A stretch of DNA of 50,187 nucleotides from Klenkia sp. PcliD-1-E (GCF_024124375.1 NZ_JAMXRZ010000014.1:1-50187), one strand, 5' to 3'. Positions 8,126 to 17,301 are shown, counted from the stretch's first letter. Program-made: numbers and translations. Notes: generated from the letters alone by a model not told the origin.

Positions 8126-8638
8126 ATGACCGAGCCGCAGGAGATCGTCGACCCCCGCACGATGCGGGACGTGCTGGGCCACTTCGCCTCCGGGATCACC
8201 GTGGTGACCGCGGTGGAGGAGTCCGGCCCGATCGGGTTCACCTGCCAGTCGTTCAGCTCGCTGTCCCTGGACCCCCCGCTGGTCAGCTTCGCCCCGGCCC
8301 GCAGCTCCACCACCTGGCCGCGGCTGCGGGCCATCGGCCGGTTCTGCGTCAACGTGCTGGCCGACGACCAGCACGCGCTGTCCACCCAGTTCTCCCGGTC
8401 GGGCACCGACAAGTTCGCCGGGGTGGGCTGGTCGCCCAGCGCCCACGGCTCCCCGGTGCTCGACGGCGTGGTGGCCTGGATCGACTGCGCGCTGCACGCC
8501 GAGCACGACGGCGGCGACCACACCATCGTCGTCGGCCGGGTGCTCGACCTCGGCGCCACGGCGGAGCGCACCCCGCTGGTCTTCCACCGCGGCGCCTACG
8601 GGCTGCAGGCCGCCGTCGTCCCGCCGCCGGGCACATAG
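8126..8638 (+). CDS. Flavin reductase-like (HpaC-type) FMN-binding protein
   Basis: A 170-residue flavin-reductase-domain protein, starting at ATG 8126, 19 bp after the VOC stop. The motifs RDVLGHFASGITVVTAV, GFTCQSFSSLSLDPPLVSF, GRFCVNVLADDQ and the terminal LVFHRGAYG match NAD(P)H:flavin oxidoreductases that supply reduced FMN/FAD to two-component monooxygenases. No partner monooxygenase is encoded nearby, so it may serve a distant one or act as a general flavin reductase. It is convergent with the LOV-phosphatase gene, with the first 62-bp palindromic element between them. Confidence 0.88.
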   Translation: MTEPQEIVDPRTMRDVLGHFASGITVVTAVEESGPIGFTCQSFSSLSLDPPLVSFAPARSSTTWPRLRAIGRFCVNVLADDQHALSTQFSRSGTDKFAGVGWSPSAHGSPVLDGVVAWIDCALHAEHDGGDHTIVVGRVLDLGATAERTPLVFHRGAYGLQAAVVPPPGT

Positions 8639-8653
8639 CACCGACCCTCGGGG

Positions 8654-8715
8654 CCGTCGATCGACGCTGGTCGACCACTCCGCGCCCGGAATGATCGATG
8701 ACCGTCGATCGACGG
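8654..8715. repeat. 62-bp palindromic repeat, copy A
   Basis: This is the first of three 62-bp elements that align without gaps. Each end carries a CGTCGATCGACG-type palindrome, and the left 24 bases (8654-8677) pair with the right 24 (8692-8715) apart from a few mismatches, so the whole element can fold into one long hairpin with a short CG-rich tip. By hand alignment it matches copy B at 53 of 62 and copy C at 51 of 62 positions. It lies between the converging flavin-reductase and LOV-phosphatase genes, so it could also end transcription. Confidence 0.85.
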
Positions 8716-8752
8716 CTGGGTCGGAGGTGGGTTGGAGGTGGGGTGGGGTGAG

Positions 8753-11038
8753 TCAGCCGAGGCGGACGGCGATGAGGGCGACGTCGTCCCGCCGGTCGAG
8801 GTCGGTCTCCACCGCGTGCGCGATGAGCTCCTCCGGCCCCGCGCCCACCGGGGCACCGGCCAGCCGCCGCACCAGCGCGGTGATGCCCTCGTCGAGGTCG
8901 GCGCCGGGGTGCTCGACCAGCCCGTCGGTGTACCCCACCAGCACCGTGCCGGCCGGCACCTGCACCGCCACGGTCGAGCGCCGGGTGCCGGCGTCCACCC
9001 CGACCAGCAGGCCGGCGGCCTCGTCGAGCACGCGGACCCCGCCCTCGGGCAGGCGCAGGAGCAGCGGCGGGTGCCCCGCGCTGGCGACCAGCACCCGCCA
9101 CGGCCGGCCCTCCCCCGCCGCCGGCTCGGCCCGGACGTAGGTCATCGTCGCCATCGACGCCACGTGCAGCCCCTGCACCAGCCGGTCGACCCGGCTCAGC
9201 ACGGCGGCGGGGTCGGGGTCGACGGCGTCCCACACGCAGGCGCGCAGCAGCCCGCGCAGGTGGCCCATCGCGGCCGCCGCGGCGACGTCGTGCCCCACCA
9301 CGTCGCCGATGGCCACGCCCACGGCGCCGTCGGGCAGCAGCAGCAGGTCGTAGAAGTCGCCGCCCACGTCGGCGGCGGTCGAGGCGCTGACGTAGTGCGC
9401 CGCCGACGTGACGCCCGGGATGACGGGCAGCTGCGGGAGCAGGGACCGCTGCAGGGTCTCCGCGACCTGGTGCTCGGCCTGGTAGAGCCGCACGTTGTCC
9501 AGGGCCAGCGCGGCCCGGCGGGTGAGGTCCTGGACCAGCTCGACGTCGTGGTCGTCGAAGGGGCGGTCCTCGGACTGCCGGATCAGCGCCACGGCGCCGA
9601 GCACCCGCCGACGGGCGACCATCGGCACCGCCAGCACCGCGCGCCCGCCCAGGCGGCGGAACGCCTCGCGGGTCGACTCCTGCGCGAACACCTCGTCCAG
9701 GCGCTCGTCGGTGACTGCGGCCAGCAGCACCGGCTGCCGGGTCTCCATCGCCCGGCGGCTGGGCGACCCCGGCGTGAGGTGCAGCGCGTGCTCGGAGCTG
9801 ATCGCGCGCAGCTCGTCGGGCAGGCCGCGGCGGTGCCGGGCGGCGGTCTCCTGCACGGCGCCGTGGTCGTCGACGACGGTGACGAAGACCCAGTCGGCCA
9901 GCAGCGGCACGCACAGGTCGGCCAGCCGGTCCAGCAGCTCGGTCATGTCCAGGGTGGCGCTCAGCGAGCTGGTCGTCTCGGCCATCAGGCCCAGCCGCTC
10001 CTGGGCGAGCTCGGCGTCCGCCCGGGCCTGCTCGGCGTCGGCGCGGGCCTGCTCGGCGACGGCCTGGGCCCGCTCGGCGTCCCGGCGGGCGGCCCGCTCT
10101 GCGGCGAAGGCTGCCTCGCGCTCGTGCTCGACCCGCACCCGCTCGGTGACGTCGGTCTGCACGCCGACGTAGCTGACCAGCTCCCCGGCGCCGTCGAAGA
10201 CCGGGCTGACCGCCAGCTGGTTCCAGAACGCGGTGCCGTCCTTGCGGTGGTTGAGCAGCGTCACGGTGAACGGTTGCCGCTCGGCCAGCCCCCGGCGGAT
10301 CGCCTCCACCGCCGCGGGGTCGGTGGTCGGGCCCTGCAGGAACCGGCAGTTGCGCCCCACCGACTCCTCGTAGGAGTAGCCGGTGACCCGGCTGAAGGAC
10401 GGGTTGACCCAGACCAGCGGGTGGTCCTCCCGCCGCGGGTCGCTGATCGTGAAGGAGATGTCGGTGGCCAGCACCGCGCGCTCCCGCAGCGCCTGCAGCT
10501 GGGCCTCGTCGCCGTCCGGATCGACGTCGACCTGCAGGAACACCACGAGCGCCAGCCGGTCGTCGGTCGGCTCGGCGGACAGCGGGAACCCGGTGACCCA
10601 CAGGGTGCGCCCGCCGGGGGTCAGCCGGACGGCCTCCCCCGCCACCGGGGTGCCCTCGGCGACCAGCGACAGCGGGCTGCTCGAGCTGGCCAGCGGCTGC
10701 CCGCCCAGGTCGGTCAGGCCGGCCGCGGTCCCCCACTCGTCGATCGGCACCGGCAGCCGGACGTCGCCGGCGAGCTCCACGGCGGCGGTGTTGGCGTAGA
10801 CCACGGTGCCGGTGGTCTGGTCGATGACCAGGACGGCGACCGGGACGTCGGCGAGCACCCCGGGCAGCGCCGACCGGGCGCGGTCGCCGGACTGCGACAC
10901 CACGGCGGTGGCCGCACCCACGGCGCCGGCCTGGTGCTCCCGGCCGCGGCCGGTCTCGGCGCCGGCGGCGGCGTCCGCGACGACGGCTGCGGCCTCGGGG
11001 GGGACGCCGGGGCCGGCGGACTCGGGGGCCGGAGGCAC
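8753..11038 (-). CDS. LOV blue-light receptor fused to GAF and SpoIIE/PP2C phosphatase
   Basis: A 761-residue signalling protein, GTG start at 11038 with AGGA 8 nt upstream. Order: an Ala-rich N-terminus; a PAS-like domain (about 58-170); a LOV domain (about 190-300) with GRNCRFLQ holding adduct Cys231, Asn263 and Asn273 in LLNHRKDGTAFWN, and Gln294 in YVGVQTD; an Ala/Glu/Arg coiled coil (300-350); a GAF domain (about 360-510); and a SpoIIE-type PP2C phosphatase (about 540-760) with VGGDFYD, GDVVGHD, ASAGHPP and GYTDGL. LOV proteins of this kind bind FMN and form a cysteinyl adduct in blue light. The phosphatase usually acts on anti-anti-sigma factors of the general stress pathway. No anti-sigma partner is encoded nearby. 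Confidence 0.93.
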   Translation of the reverse strand: MPPAPESAGPGVPPEAAAVVADAAAGAETGRGREHQAGAVGAATAVVSQSGDRARSALPGVLADVPVAVLVIDQTTGTVVYANTAAVELAGDVRLPVPIDEWGTAAGLTDLGGQPLASSSSPLSLVAEGTPVAGEAVRLTPGGRTLWVTGFPLSAEPTDDRLALVVFLQVDVDPDGDEAQLQALRERAVLATDISFTISDPRREDHPLVWVNPSFSRVTGYSYEESVGRNCRFLQGPTTDPAAVEAIRRGLAERQPFTVTLLNHRKDGTAFWNQLAVSPVFDGAGELVSYVGVQTDVTERVRVEHEREAAFAAERAARRDAERAQAVAEQARADAEQARADAELAQERLGLMAETTSSLSATLDMTELLDRLADLCVPLLADWVFVTVVDDHGAVQETAARHRRGLPDELRAISSEHALHLTPGSPSRRAMETRQPVLLAAVTDERLDEVFAQESTREAFRRLGGRAVLAVPMVARRRVLGAVALIRQSEDRPFDDHDVELVQDLTRRAALALDNVRLYQAEHQVAETLQRSLLPQLPVIPGVTSAAHYVSASTAADVGGDFYDLLLLPDGAVGVAIGDVVGHDVAAAAAMGHLRGLLRACVWDAVDPDPAAVLSRVDRLVQGLHVASMATMTYVRAEPAAGEGRPWRVLVASAGHPPLLLRLPEGGVRVLDEAAGLLVGVDAGTRRSTVAVQVPAGTVLVGYTDGLVEHPGADLDEGITALVRRLAGAPVGAGPEELIAHAVETDLDRRDDVALIAVRLG

Positions 11039-11047
11039 GCGGGGATC

Positions 11048-11591
<544 letters not shown>

Positions 11592-11599
<8 letters not shown>

Positions 11600-11957
11600 C
11601 GGTGGCCTCCCACAGCTGAAGCAGCCGCCAGACCATGACCGACACGACCAGCCCGGCCACGGCGAGCACGGTCCCCGCCCAGCGGGTGGGCTCGCTGCGC
11701 GCCCACAGCACACCGGCGACCGGGACCAGCACCACGCTGATCAGGTAGGCCAGGAACGTGGCGGTCTCCGGCGGCCGCTGCCCCCCGGCCATCGCCACCG
11801 CGACCAGCGCCAGCTGCAGCAGCAGCACGACCTCCAGTGCCCCGGCGGCGGCCAGGTGCGCGAGGCCGGTGCGCCGGCGCAGAGCGGTGGACAGACCGCC
11901 GAGGGCGGCCAGCACCAGCGCGAGCGCGCTGGCCAGCGCCACGAGCGGGGTGTTCAC
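11592..11957 (-). CDS. Small integral membrane protein
   Basis: A 121-residue protein with about four hydrophobic segments (LVALASALALVLAALGGLSTAL, LEVVLLLQLALVAVAMAG, TFLAYLISVVLVPVAGVLWA, WAGTVLAVAGLVVSVMVWRLLQLW). The GTG at 11957 is chosen because the upstream extension reads through the divergent promoter region and a parS-like site. Its stop overlaps the start of the downstream membrane gene by 8 bp, so the two are coupled and may form a complex. The family is not recognised. It diverges from the peroxiredoxin gene. Confidence 0.78.
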
Positions 11958-12004
11958 GCGGCCATCCTCCCAGCGTGTCCGCCACCGGTCGGGTGCGGGG
12001 AACC

Positions 12005-12020
12005 TGTTCCACGTGAACCA
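12005..12020. other. parS-like site 2
   Basis: TGTTCCACGTGAACCA matches 14 of 16 positions of the common ParB site TGTTTCACGTGAAACA. It is in the 91-bp gap between the divergent membrane-protein and peroxiredoxin genes and is the best match of the three in the window. Confidence 0.6.
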
Positions 12021-12048
12021 TGGGGGACGTCCAGCACGAAGGAGGGTC

Positions 12049-12498
12049 ATGAAGACCGGTGACGTCGCGCCCGATTTCGAGCTGCCCGACCAGGACGGCC
12101 GCCCCCGCCGGCTGTCGACGATGCTGCAGGACGGCCCCGTGGTGCTGTTCTTCTACCCGCTCGCGTCCTCCGGTGGTTGCACCACCGAGATGTGCACCGT
12201 CCGCGACGAGGCCGCCCGGTTCGCCGAGGTGGGCGCCCAGCGCGTGGGCATCAGCCAGGACAGCGTCGAGAAGCAGAAGGCCTTCGCCGAGGGCAACGGC
12301 TTCGACTACCCGCTGCTCTCGGACGCCGACGGTGCGGTGTGCTCCGCCTACGGCACGAACCGCGGCTGGAAGGCCGCCCCGGTCAAGCGGCACACGGTCG
12401 TCATCGGCACCGACGGCCGGGTCCGCGACGTGATCAAGAGCGAGTTCCGGTTCAGCGCGCACGCCGACAAGGCGCTCTCCGCGCTCAGCCCCTCCTGA
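12049..12498 (+). CDS. bcp: Peroxiredoxin, BCP/PrxQ type
   Basis: A 149-residue thiol peroxidase starting at ATG 12049, preceded by the strong ribosome site AAGGAGG (12038-12044). The active site is FFYPLASSGGCTTEMC: peroxidatic Cys44 and probable resolving Cys49, spaced five residues apart as in E. coli BCP. The usual T-P-G-C is S-G-G-C here, which keeps the hydroxyl residue three positions before the Cys. It reduces hydroperoxides in the cytoplasm with electrons from thioredoxin-like donors. The later segments VGISQDSVEKQKAFAEGNGFDYPLLSDADG and RHTVVIGTDGRVRDV are typical of the family. Confidence 0.92.
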   Translation: MKTGDVAPDFELPDQDGRPRRLSTMLQDGPVVLFFYPLASSGGCTTEMCTVRDEAARFAEVGAQRVGISQDSVEKQKAFAEGNGFDYPLLSDADGAVCSAYGTNRGWKAAPVKRHTVVIGTDGRVRDVIKSEFRFSAHADKALSALSPS

Positions 12499-12502
12499 TG
12501 CT

Positions 12503-12537
12503 CCGGCCGGGCGGTGGCCACTCCCCCGCCCGGCCGG
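12503..12537. terminator. Bidirectional hairpin terminator
   Basis: A perfect 12-bp stem (ccggccgggcgg with its complement) around an 11-nt loop, placed between the converging peroxiredoxin and acyl-CoA racemase genes. There is no T tract, as is common in high-GC actinobacteria. Confidence 0.75.
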
Positions 12538-12540
12538 GTC

Positions 12541-13644
12541 CTACGACAGCCCGAGCTCGGCCCGGATCTCCTCGCCGTGCTCGCCGACGGCGGGCACCCG
12601 GCCGACCTCGCCCGGGGTGGCGGAGAACCGCGGGGCGACGGCGGGCTGCACCACGCCGTCCACCTCCACGAAGACCCCGCGCTCGCGGACGTGCTGGTCG
12701 GCCGTGGCCTCCCGCAGCGACCAGACCGGCGCGACGCAGGCGTCGGTGCCGGCGAAGACCTGCCACCACTCCGCGCGGGTGCGACGGGCGAAGACCTCGG
12801 TGAACCGCGCCCGCAGCGCCGGCCACGCCGCCGGGTCGGTGCGGTCGGGGAGCGTGGGGTCCCCGGTCAGCCCCAGACCGTCCAGCAGTGCGGCGTAGAA
12901 CTGCTCCTCCAGCGCGCCCACGGCCAGGAACACGCCGTCCGCGCAGGCGTAGACGTCGTAGAACGGGGCGCCGGTGTCGAGCAGGTTGCTCCCGCGCTCG
13001 TCGGTCCAGGCACCGGCGTCGAGCATCCCGTGGATCATCGTGGTGAGGACGGCGGTGCCGTCGACGATCGCCGCGTCCACCACCTGGCCCTCCCCGGTGG
13101 CGCGGGCGTGCAGCAGGCCGGCCACCACGCCGAGGGCCAGGAACACCCCGCCGCCGCCGAAGTCGCCGAGCAGGTTCAGCGGCGGCGCCGGCCGCTCGCC
13201 CGGCCGGCCGGTGGCCCCCAGCGCCCCGGTGAGCGCGATGTAGCCGATGTCGTGCCCGGCGGTGTGGGCCAGCGGACCGGTCTGGCCCCAGCCGGTCATC
13301 CGGCCGTACACCAGCGCCGGGTTGGCCGCGTGCGCCTGCTCCGGCCCGAGGCCCAGGCGCTCCATGACGCCGGGGCGGAAGCCCTCCAGCAGCACGTCGG
13401 CCCGGCCGACCAGCGCGCGGACGACGGCCAGGTCGCCGTCGTCCTTCAGGTCCAGGGCGATCGAGCGCTTGCCGCGGTCCAGCAGCGACGTCGCGCCCAG
13501 CGAGCCGACCAGCCCGCCGGCGCGGGACCGGCGGTCGACCCGGACGACGTCGGCCCCCAGGTCGGCCAGGAGCATCCCGCAGAACGGCCCCGGGCCCAGC
13601 CCAGCGAACTCCACGACCCGCACACCCTGCAACGGTCCGGCCAC
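12541..13644 (-). CDS. Alpha-methylacyl-CoA racemase-like CoA transferase family III protein
   Basis: A 367-residue CaiB/BaiF-fold protein. MAGPLQGVRVVEFAGLGPGPFCGMLLADLGADVVRVDR is the standard start of the racemase branch, supporting the GTG at 13644. His131 (AGHDIGYIALTG), Asp161 (NLLGDFGGGG) and Glu246 (VGALEEQFY) each lie five positions after the His126, Asp156 and Glu241 catalytic residues known for the mycobacterial racemase, so the active site is intact. The enzyme would epimerise 2-methylacyl-CoA thioesters during breakdown of methyl-branched fatty acids or sterol side chains. It stands alone, convergent with the peroxiredoxin gene and divergent from the fluoride channels. Confidence 0.92.
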   Translation of the reverse strand: MAGPLQGVRVVEFAGLGPGPFCGMLLADLGADVVRVDRRSRAGGLVGSLGATSLLDRGKRSIALDLKDDGDLAVVRALVGRADVLLEGFRPGVMERLGLGPEQAHAANPALVYGRMTGWGQTGPLAHTAGHDIGYIALTGALGATGRPGERPAPPLNLLGDFGGGGVFLALGVVAGLLHARATGEGQVVDAAIVDGTAVLTTMIHGMLDAGAWTDERGSNLLDTGAPFYDVYACADGVFLAVGALEEQFYAALLDGLGLTGDPTLPDRTDPAAWPALRARFTEVFARRTRAEWWQVFAGTDACVAPVWSLREATADQHVRERGVFVEVDGVVQPAVAPRFSATPGEVGRVPAVGEHGEEIRAELGLS

Positions 13645-13694
13645 GCTGCCGCCCCTCGTCGTCCGCTCCGTCCCCCGAGCCGCCCTCCGACGAC

Positions 13695-13756
13695 GGGTAT
13701 CGGAAGCTTTGCACCCCTGTTCCGGGCCGATGCGTGGGGTGGAGCTTCCGATACCC
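13695..13756. repeat. Large intergenic palindrome (gggtatcggaagct family)
   Basis: Perfect 14-bp arms gggtatcggaagct (13695-13708) and its complement (13743-13756), with a weaker inner pairing of GCACCCC with GGGGTG. The element lies between the divergent racemase and fluoride-channel genes, so it is not an ordinary terminator. Only one copy is visible in the window. Confidence 0.7.
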
Positions 13757-13778
13757 CACGGGTGGCAGGCTCCCGGGG

Positions 13779-14201
13779 GTGACCTACCTGGTGGTGGCCC
13801 TCGGGGGTGCCCTCGGCGCGCTGGCCCGCTGGGGCGTCTCGCTCGGGCTGCCGCACACCCCCGGCAGCTGGCCCTGGGCCACGGTCACCGTCAACCTGAC
13901 CGGCTGCCTGGCCATCGGGGTGCTGCTCGCCGTCCTGCTGGCCCGGTTCCCCGACCACCCGTGGCTGCGGCCGTTCCTGGCCACCGGGGTGCTGGGTGGC
14001 TACACCACGTTCTCCGCCTTCGCCGTCGATGCCGTGCACCTGGTCGACGCCGGTCGTTGGCTGGTGGCGGTGGCGTACGTGCTGGTCAGCACGGTGGGTG
14101 GGCTGGCCGCGGTGGTCGCGGGCCTGCTGGTGGGCCGGCGGGCCGCGGGGGCCGCCGAACCCGTGGCCGCCGACCTCGAGGCCGGGGAGGACCGGTCGTG
14201 A
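13779..14201 (+). CDS. crcB: Fluoride channel subunit Fluc/CrcB (first of pair)
   Basis: A 140-residue membrane protein with four hydrophobic helices. The GTG at 13779 gives VTYLVVALGGALGALARWGV, the standard N-terminus. The channel motifs are present: Asn in TVNLTGC and the phenylalanine-box region GGYTTFSAF. The family exports fluoride passively as antiparallel dimers. The C-terminus carries a 25-residue Ala/Glu extension. Its stop overlaps the GTG of the second subunit (GTGA), so the two probably form a heterodimer, as in several Gram-positive bacteria. No crcB fluoride riboswitch signature was seen in the upstream 134 bp. Confidence 0.93.
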   Translation: MTYLVVALGGALGALARWGVSLGLPHTPGSWPWATVTVNLTGCLAIGVLLAVLLARFPDHPWLRPFLATGVLGGYTTFSAFAVDAVHLVDAGRWLVAVAYVLVSTVGGLAAVVAGLLVGRRAAGAAEPVAADLEAGEDRS

Positions 14202-14551
14202 CCGCGCTGTGGGTCGCCCTGGGCGCGCTGGTGGGGGCGCCGCTGCGGCTGGCCGCCGACCGGGCCGCGGTGCGGTGGCGCGGGGCGGGCAGCGTCGTCG
14301 GGGTCCTCGTCGTCAACGTCGTCGGCAGCCTGGTGCTGGGGGTGGTGGCCGGGGCCCGCGGCCTGGGCCCGGTGGTCGTCGCGCTGGTCGGCACCGGGTT
14401 CTGCGGCGCGCTGACCACCTTCTCCACCTTCGGCTTCGACGTCGTCCGGTTGGTGGAGGAGCGCCGGGTGGCCCGCGCACTGGCCTACCTGGGCGGTTCG
14501 CTGCTGCTGGGGCTCGCGACGGCCGCGATCGGGTACGGCGCCGTCCGCTGA
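14198..14551 (+). CDS. crcB: Fluoride channel subunit Fluc/CrcB (second of pair)
   Basis: A 117-residue partner of the preceding channel gene, coupled to it by GTGA. Conserved marks are [15 protein letters not shown], the pore Asn in [11 protein letters not shown] and [15 protein letters not shown]. Both members keep the essential Asn and Thr/Ser-Phe residues, so neither looks like a degenerate copy. In organisms with two genes the products pair in opposite membrane orientation. The next gene, otsA, starts 40 bp downstream. Confidence 0.93.
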   Translation: MTALWVALGALVGAPLRLAADRAAVRWRGAGSVVGVLVVNVVGSLVLGVVAGARGLGPVVVALVGTGFCGALTTFSTFGFDVVRLVEERRVARALAYLGGSLLLGLATAAIGYGAVR

Positions 14552-14591
14552 CCTGCGGGGCGCCCCGGTGCTCAGTAGGGTCGGCCACGGT

Positions 14592-15998
14592 ATGGGTGAC
14601 AAGCAGAGGTCCGAGAGCCCCGTCGTCGTGGTCGCCAACCGGCTGCCGGTGGACCAGGTCGTCGCCGCCGACGGCTCGGTCAGCTGGACCCGCAGCCCCG
14701 GTGGCCTGGTCACCGCGCTCGAGCCCTTCGTGGCCGGTCGCGGCGGCGCCTGGGTGGGGTGGTCGGGCAAGGCCGGCGACGCGCCCGAGCCGTTCGAGTC
14801 CGGTGGCATGCACCTGGTCCCGGTCGGGTTGAGCGAGGACGACGTCGACCTCTACTACGAGGGCTTCTCCAACGCCTCGCTCTGGCCGCTCTACCACGAC
14901 GTCGTCGAGAAGCCGGAGTACCACCGCACCTGGTGGAACGCCTACGTGCAGGTCAACCGGCGGTTCGCCGAGAAGGCCGCCGAGGTCGCCGCCGAGGGCG
15001 CGATCGTCTGGGTGCACGACTACCAGCTGCAGCTGGTGCCGGCGATGCTGCGGCAGCTGCGCCCCGACCTGACCATCGGGTTCTTCCTGCACATCCCGTT
15101 CCCGCCCTACGAGCTGTTCACCCAGCTGCCCTGGCGCTACGCGATCGTCGAGGGCCTGCTCGGCGCCGACCTGATCGGGTTCCAGATGCCGGCAGGCGCG
15201 TCGAACTTCGTCCAGCTGGCCCGCCGGCTGCACGACCTGCCGGCCAAGGGCAGCACCATCTCCTACGACGGGCGCACGATCACCGCCAAGGCGTTCCCGA
15301 TCTCGATCGACGTCGCCGACTTCGAGTCCCTGGCCCGTCGGCCGGAGGTGGTGGCCCGGGCGCAGGAGATCCGCCAGGAGCTGGGCAACCCCGAGAAGGT
15401 CATCCTCGGCGTCGACCGGCTGGACTACACCAAGGGCATCGCCGTCCGGCTGGAGGTGTTCCTGGAGCTGCTGGAGGACGAGCTGGTCGAGGCGCCGTCC
15501 ACGGTGTTCGTGCAGGTGGCCACGCCCTCCCGCGAGCGGGTCGAGCACTACGTGACCATGCGCGAGACCATCGAGCAGCAGGTCGGGCACATCAACGGCG
15601 TGTTCGGCTCCACCAGCGGTCCCGCGGTGCACTACTTCAACCAGTCGATGCCCCGCGAGGAGCTCGCCGCCCTCTACCGGGCCGCCGACGTCATGCTCGT
15701 GACGCCGTACCGCGACGGGATGAACCTGGTCGCCAAGGAGTACGTCGCCGCGCGCAGCGACAACGGCGGCACCCTGGTGCTCAGCGAGTTCGCCGGCGCC
15801 GCCGCCGAGCTCAAGCAGGCCTACCTGGTCAACCCGCACGACAAGGACGGCGTGAAGAAGCAGCTCCTGCGGGCGCTGCGGGCCGAGCCGGCCGAGTCGG
15901 CCAAGGCCATGAAGGCGATGCGCCGCCACCTGGCCAAGCACGACCTGGAGCACTGGGCGGGGTCGTTCTTCGCCGCGCTGCAGGCGGAGGCGCAGTGA
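14592..15998 (+). CDS. otsA: Trehalose-6-phosphate synthase
   Basis: A 468-residue GT20 glycosyltransferase that joins UDP- or GDP-glucose to glucose 6-phosphate. The ATG at 14592 gives [22 protein letters not shown]; an in-frame GTG at 14568 is less likely because the family starts near the VVVVANRLP strand. Motifs: [73 protein letters not shown] and [23 protein letters not shown], which cover both substrate pockets. It is coupled to otsB by a GTGA overlap. Trehalose made by this pathway is a main osmo- and desiccation protectant in actinobacteria. Confidence 0.97.
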   Translation: MGDKQRSESPVVVVANRLPVDQVVAADGSVSWTRSPGGLVTALEPFVAGRGGAWVGWSGKAGDAPEPFESGGMHLVPVGLSEDDVDLYYEGFSNASLWPLYHDVVEKPEYHRTWWNAYVQVNRRFAEKAAEVAAEGAIVWVHDYQLQLVPAMLRQLRPDLTIGFFLHIPFPPYELFTQLPWRYAIVEGLLGADLIGFQMPAGASNFVQLARRLHDLPAKGSTISYDGRTITAKAFPISIDVADFESLARRPEVVARAQEIRQELGNPEKVILGVDRLDYTKGIAVRLEVFLELLEDELVEAPSTVFVQVATPSRERVEHYVTMRETIEQQVGHINGVFGSTSGPAVHYFNQSMPREELAALYRAADVMLVTPYRDGMNLVAKEYVAARSDNGGTLVLSEFAGAAAELKQAYLVNPHDKDGVKKQLLRALRAEPAESAKAMKAMRRHLAKHDLEHWAGSFFAALQAEAQ

Positions 15999-16732
15999 CC
16001 GGCCCGGTCACCACCGCCGTCCGCGAGCTCGCCGGGCGCCGTCCGCTGCTGGTGGCCAGCGACTACGACGGCGTGCTGGCCCGGCTGCGCGACGCCCCCG
16101 GCGAGGCGGTGCCCGAGCCGTGGGCCCTGGACCTGCTGCGCCGGCTGGCCGCCGCCGACGGGGTCACCGTCGCCCTGGTCAGCGGCCGCGGCGTCGAGGA
16201 CCTGCGGACGACGTCCGGGTTCGGCGAGCCGTTCCGCTTCGTCGGCAGCCACGGCGCCGAGACCGACGCCGGCCTGGACCCGGCGGTCGCCGCCGAGCGG
16301 GACCTGCTGGTCGAGGCCCTGGGCCCCCTGGTGGAGGCGGTCGAGGGCGCCCGGTTGGAGGTCAAGCCCGCCGCGGTCGCCGTGCACGTGCGCACGGTCG
16401 TCGACCGGGCCGCCGCCACCGCGCTGCTGGAGCGCGCCGCCGCGGCCGCCGGTCCGCACCACACCGCCAAGCCCGGCAAGGACGTGCTCGAGCTGGCCGT
16501 CACCGACGCGGACAAGGGGACGGCGGTGCGCCGGCTGGCCGAGGAGCTCGGTGCCGACGGCGTGCTCTACCTCGGCGACGACGTGACCGACGAGGACGCC
16601 TTCCGGGCCCTGGCCGCCGACGGCACCACGGTCAAGGTGGGCGACGGCGAGACCGCCGCGCAGCTGCGGGTGGCCGACCTGGACGGGGTCCGCGACCTGC
16701 TGACGGACCTCGCCGCGGCCCTCGAGGGCTGA
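15995..16732 (+). CDS. otsB: Trehalose-6-phosphate phosphatase
   Basis: A 245-residue HAD-superfamily phosphatase. The GTG at 15995 overlaps the otsA stop. Motif I is SDYDGVLA (nucleophile Asp23, acid Asp25), motif II VALVSGR, the cap segment includes [13 protein letters not shown], and motif IV is [11 protein letters not shown] with its metal-binding acidic residues. In motif I the common DGT is DGV, which is also seen in other actinobacterial members. It dephosphorylates trehalose 6-phosphate to trehalose in the cytoplasm, completing the pathway with otsA. Confidence 0.95.
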   Translation: MTGPVTTAVRELAGRRPLLVASDYDGVLARLRDAPGEAVPEPWALDLLRRLAAADGVTVALVSGRGVEDLRTTSGFGEPFRFVGSHGAETDAGLDPAVAAERDLLVEALGPLVEAVEGARLEVKPAAVAVHVRTVVDRAAATALLERAAAAAGPHHTAKPGKDVLELAVTDADKGTAVRRLAEELGADGVLYLGDDVTDEDAFRALAADGTTVKVGDGETAAQLRVADLDGVRDLLTDLAAALEG

Positions 16733-16741
16733 GGTCCGGCG

Positions 16742-17149
16742 GTGGCCGTCGTCGTCGTGGGCTACGTGCCCCACGCGCGCGGCCGGGCCGCCCTGGAGCA
16801 CGCGCTGCTGGAGGCGCACCGCCGCGACGCGCTGCTGGTGGTGGTCAACACCTCCCGCGGGGACGCCCTGGTCGACGAGGAGTTCCTCCGGGGTGACCAG
16901 CTGCGCGCGCTCCACGACGAGCTGGCCACCAGCGGGCTGCGCACCGAGGTCCGCCAGCCCGTCCGGGGGCGCGACGTCGCCGAGGAGCTGGCCGCGGTCT
17001 GCGCGGAGACGGAGGCAGAACTGCTGGTCATCGGCCTGAAGAAGCGCTCGGCGGTGGGCAAGCTGCTGATGGGCTCGGCGGCGCAGCGCATCCTGCTCGA
17101 CGTCGAGTGCCCGGTGCTGGGGGTCAAGGGCCCGCCCCGGGAGGGCTGA
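16742..17149 (+). CDS. Universal stress protein (UspA fold)
   Basis: A 135-residue single-domain Usp starting at GTG 16742, 9 bp after otsB, and so probably co-transcribed with the trehalose genes. The nucleotide-binding signature is VIGLKKRSAVGKLLMGSAAQRILLDVECPVL, with the G-x(n)-G-S arrangement of ATP-binding Usp proteins. The N-terminal strand MAVVVVGYVPHARGRAALEHAL lacks the usual Asp that contacts adenine, so binding may be altered. The association fits a role in desiccation or osmotic stress. Confidence 0.9.
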   Translation: MAVVVVGYVPHARGRAALEHALLEAHRRDALLVVVNTSRGDALVDEEFLRGDQLRALHDELATSGLRTEVRQPVRGRDVAEELAAVCAETEAELLVIGLKKRSAVGKLLMGSAAQRILLDVECPVLGVKGPPREG

Positions 17150-17237
17150 GCGGACCGTCGACGTGTCGACCGCCGTCGGGCGGTGACCCACAGGTCGGGA
17201 CGCGGTTCGGTGACATCGCCCCGGAGCGGCTCAAGGT

Positions 17238-17273
17238 GTGACGGGCGTGACCGTTGTGACGCCTGTGACCGGC
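17238..17273. repeat. Four GTGAC direct repeats with 9-bp period
   Basis: Four successive 9-bp units begin with GTGAC (17238, 17247, 17256 and 17265), in the leader about 30-65 bp before the first chemoreceptor start. The rest of the 152-bp gap has two weak short hairpins and no clear promoter; a GCTCAAG word at 17229-17235 could be a motility-sigma -35 but has no convincing -10. Confidence 0.6.
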
Positions 17274-17301
17274 ACCCGGCCGGCGTCGTCAGGAGTCCAC
17301 C

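Noticed and set aside
13645-13778. Possible fluoride riboswitch before the crcB pair
   Set aside because: The conserved crcB-motif core was not found; the structured part is the large palindrome, whose arms do not match the riboswitch pseudoknot.
16384-16397. CACGTG within gtgcacgtgcgcac as a further parS-like site
   Set aside because: The flanks do not match GTTTC/GAAAC on either side and it lies inside conserved otsB coding sequence.
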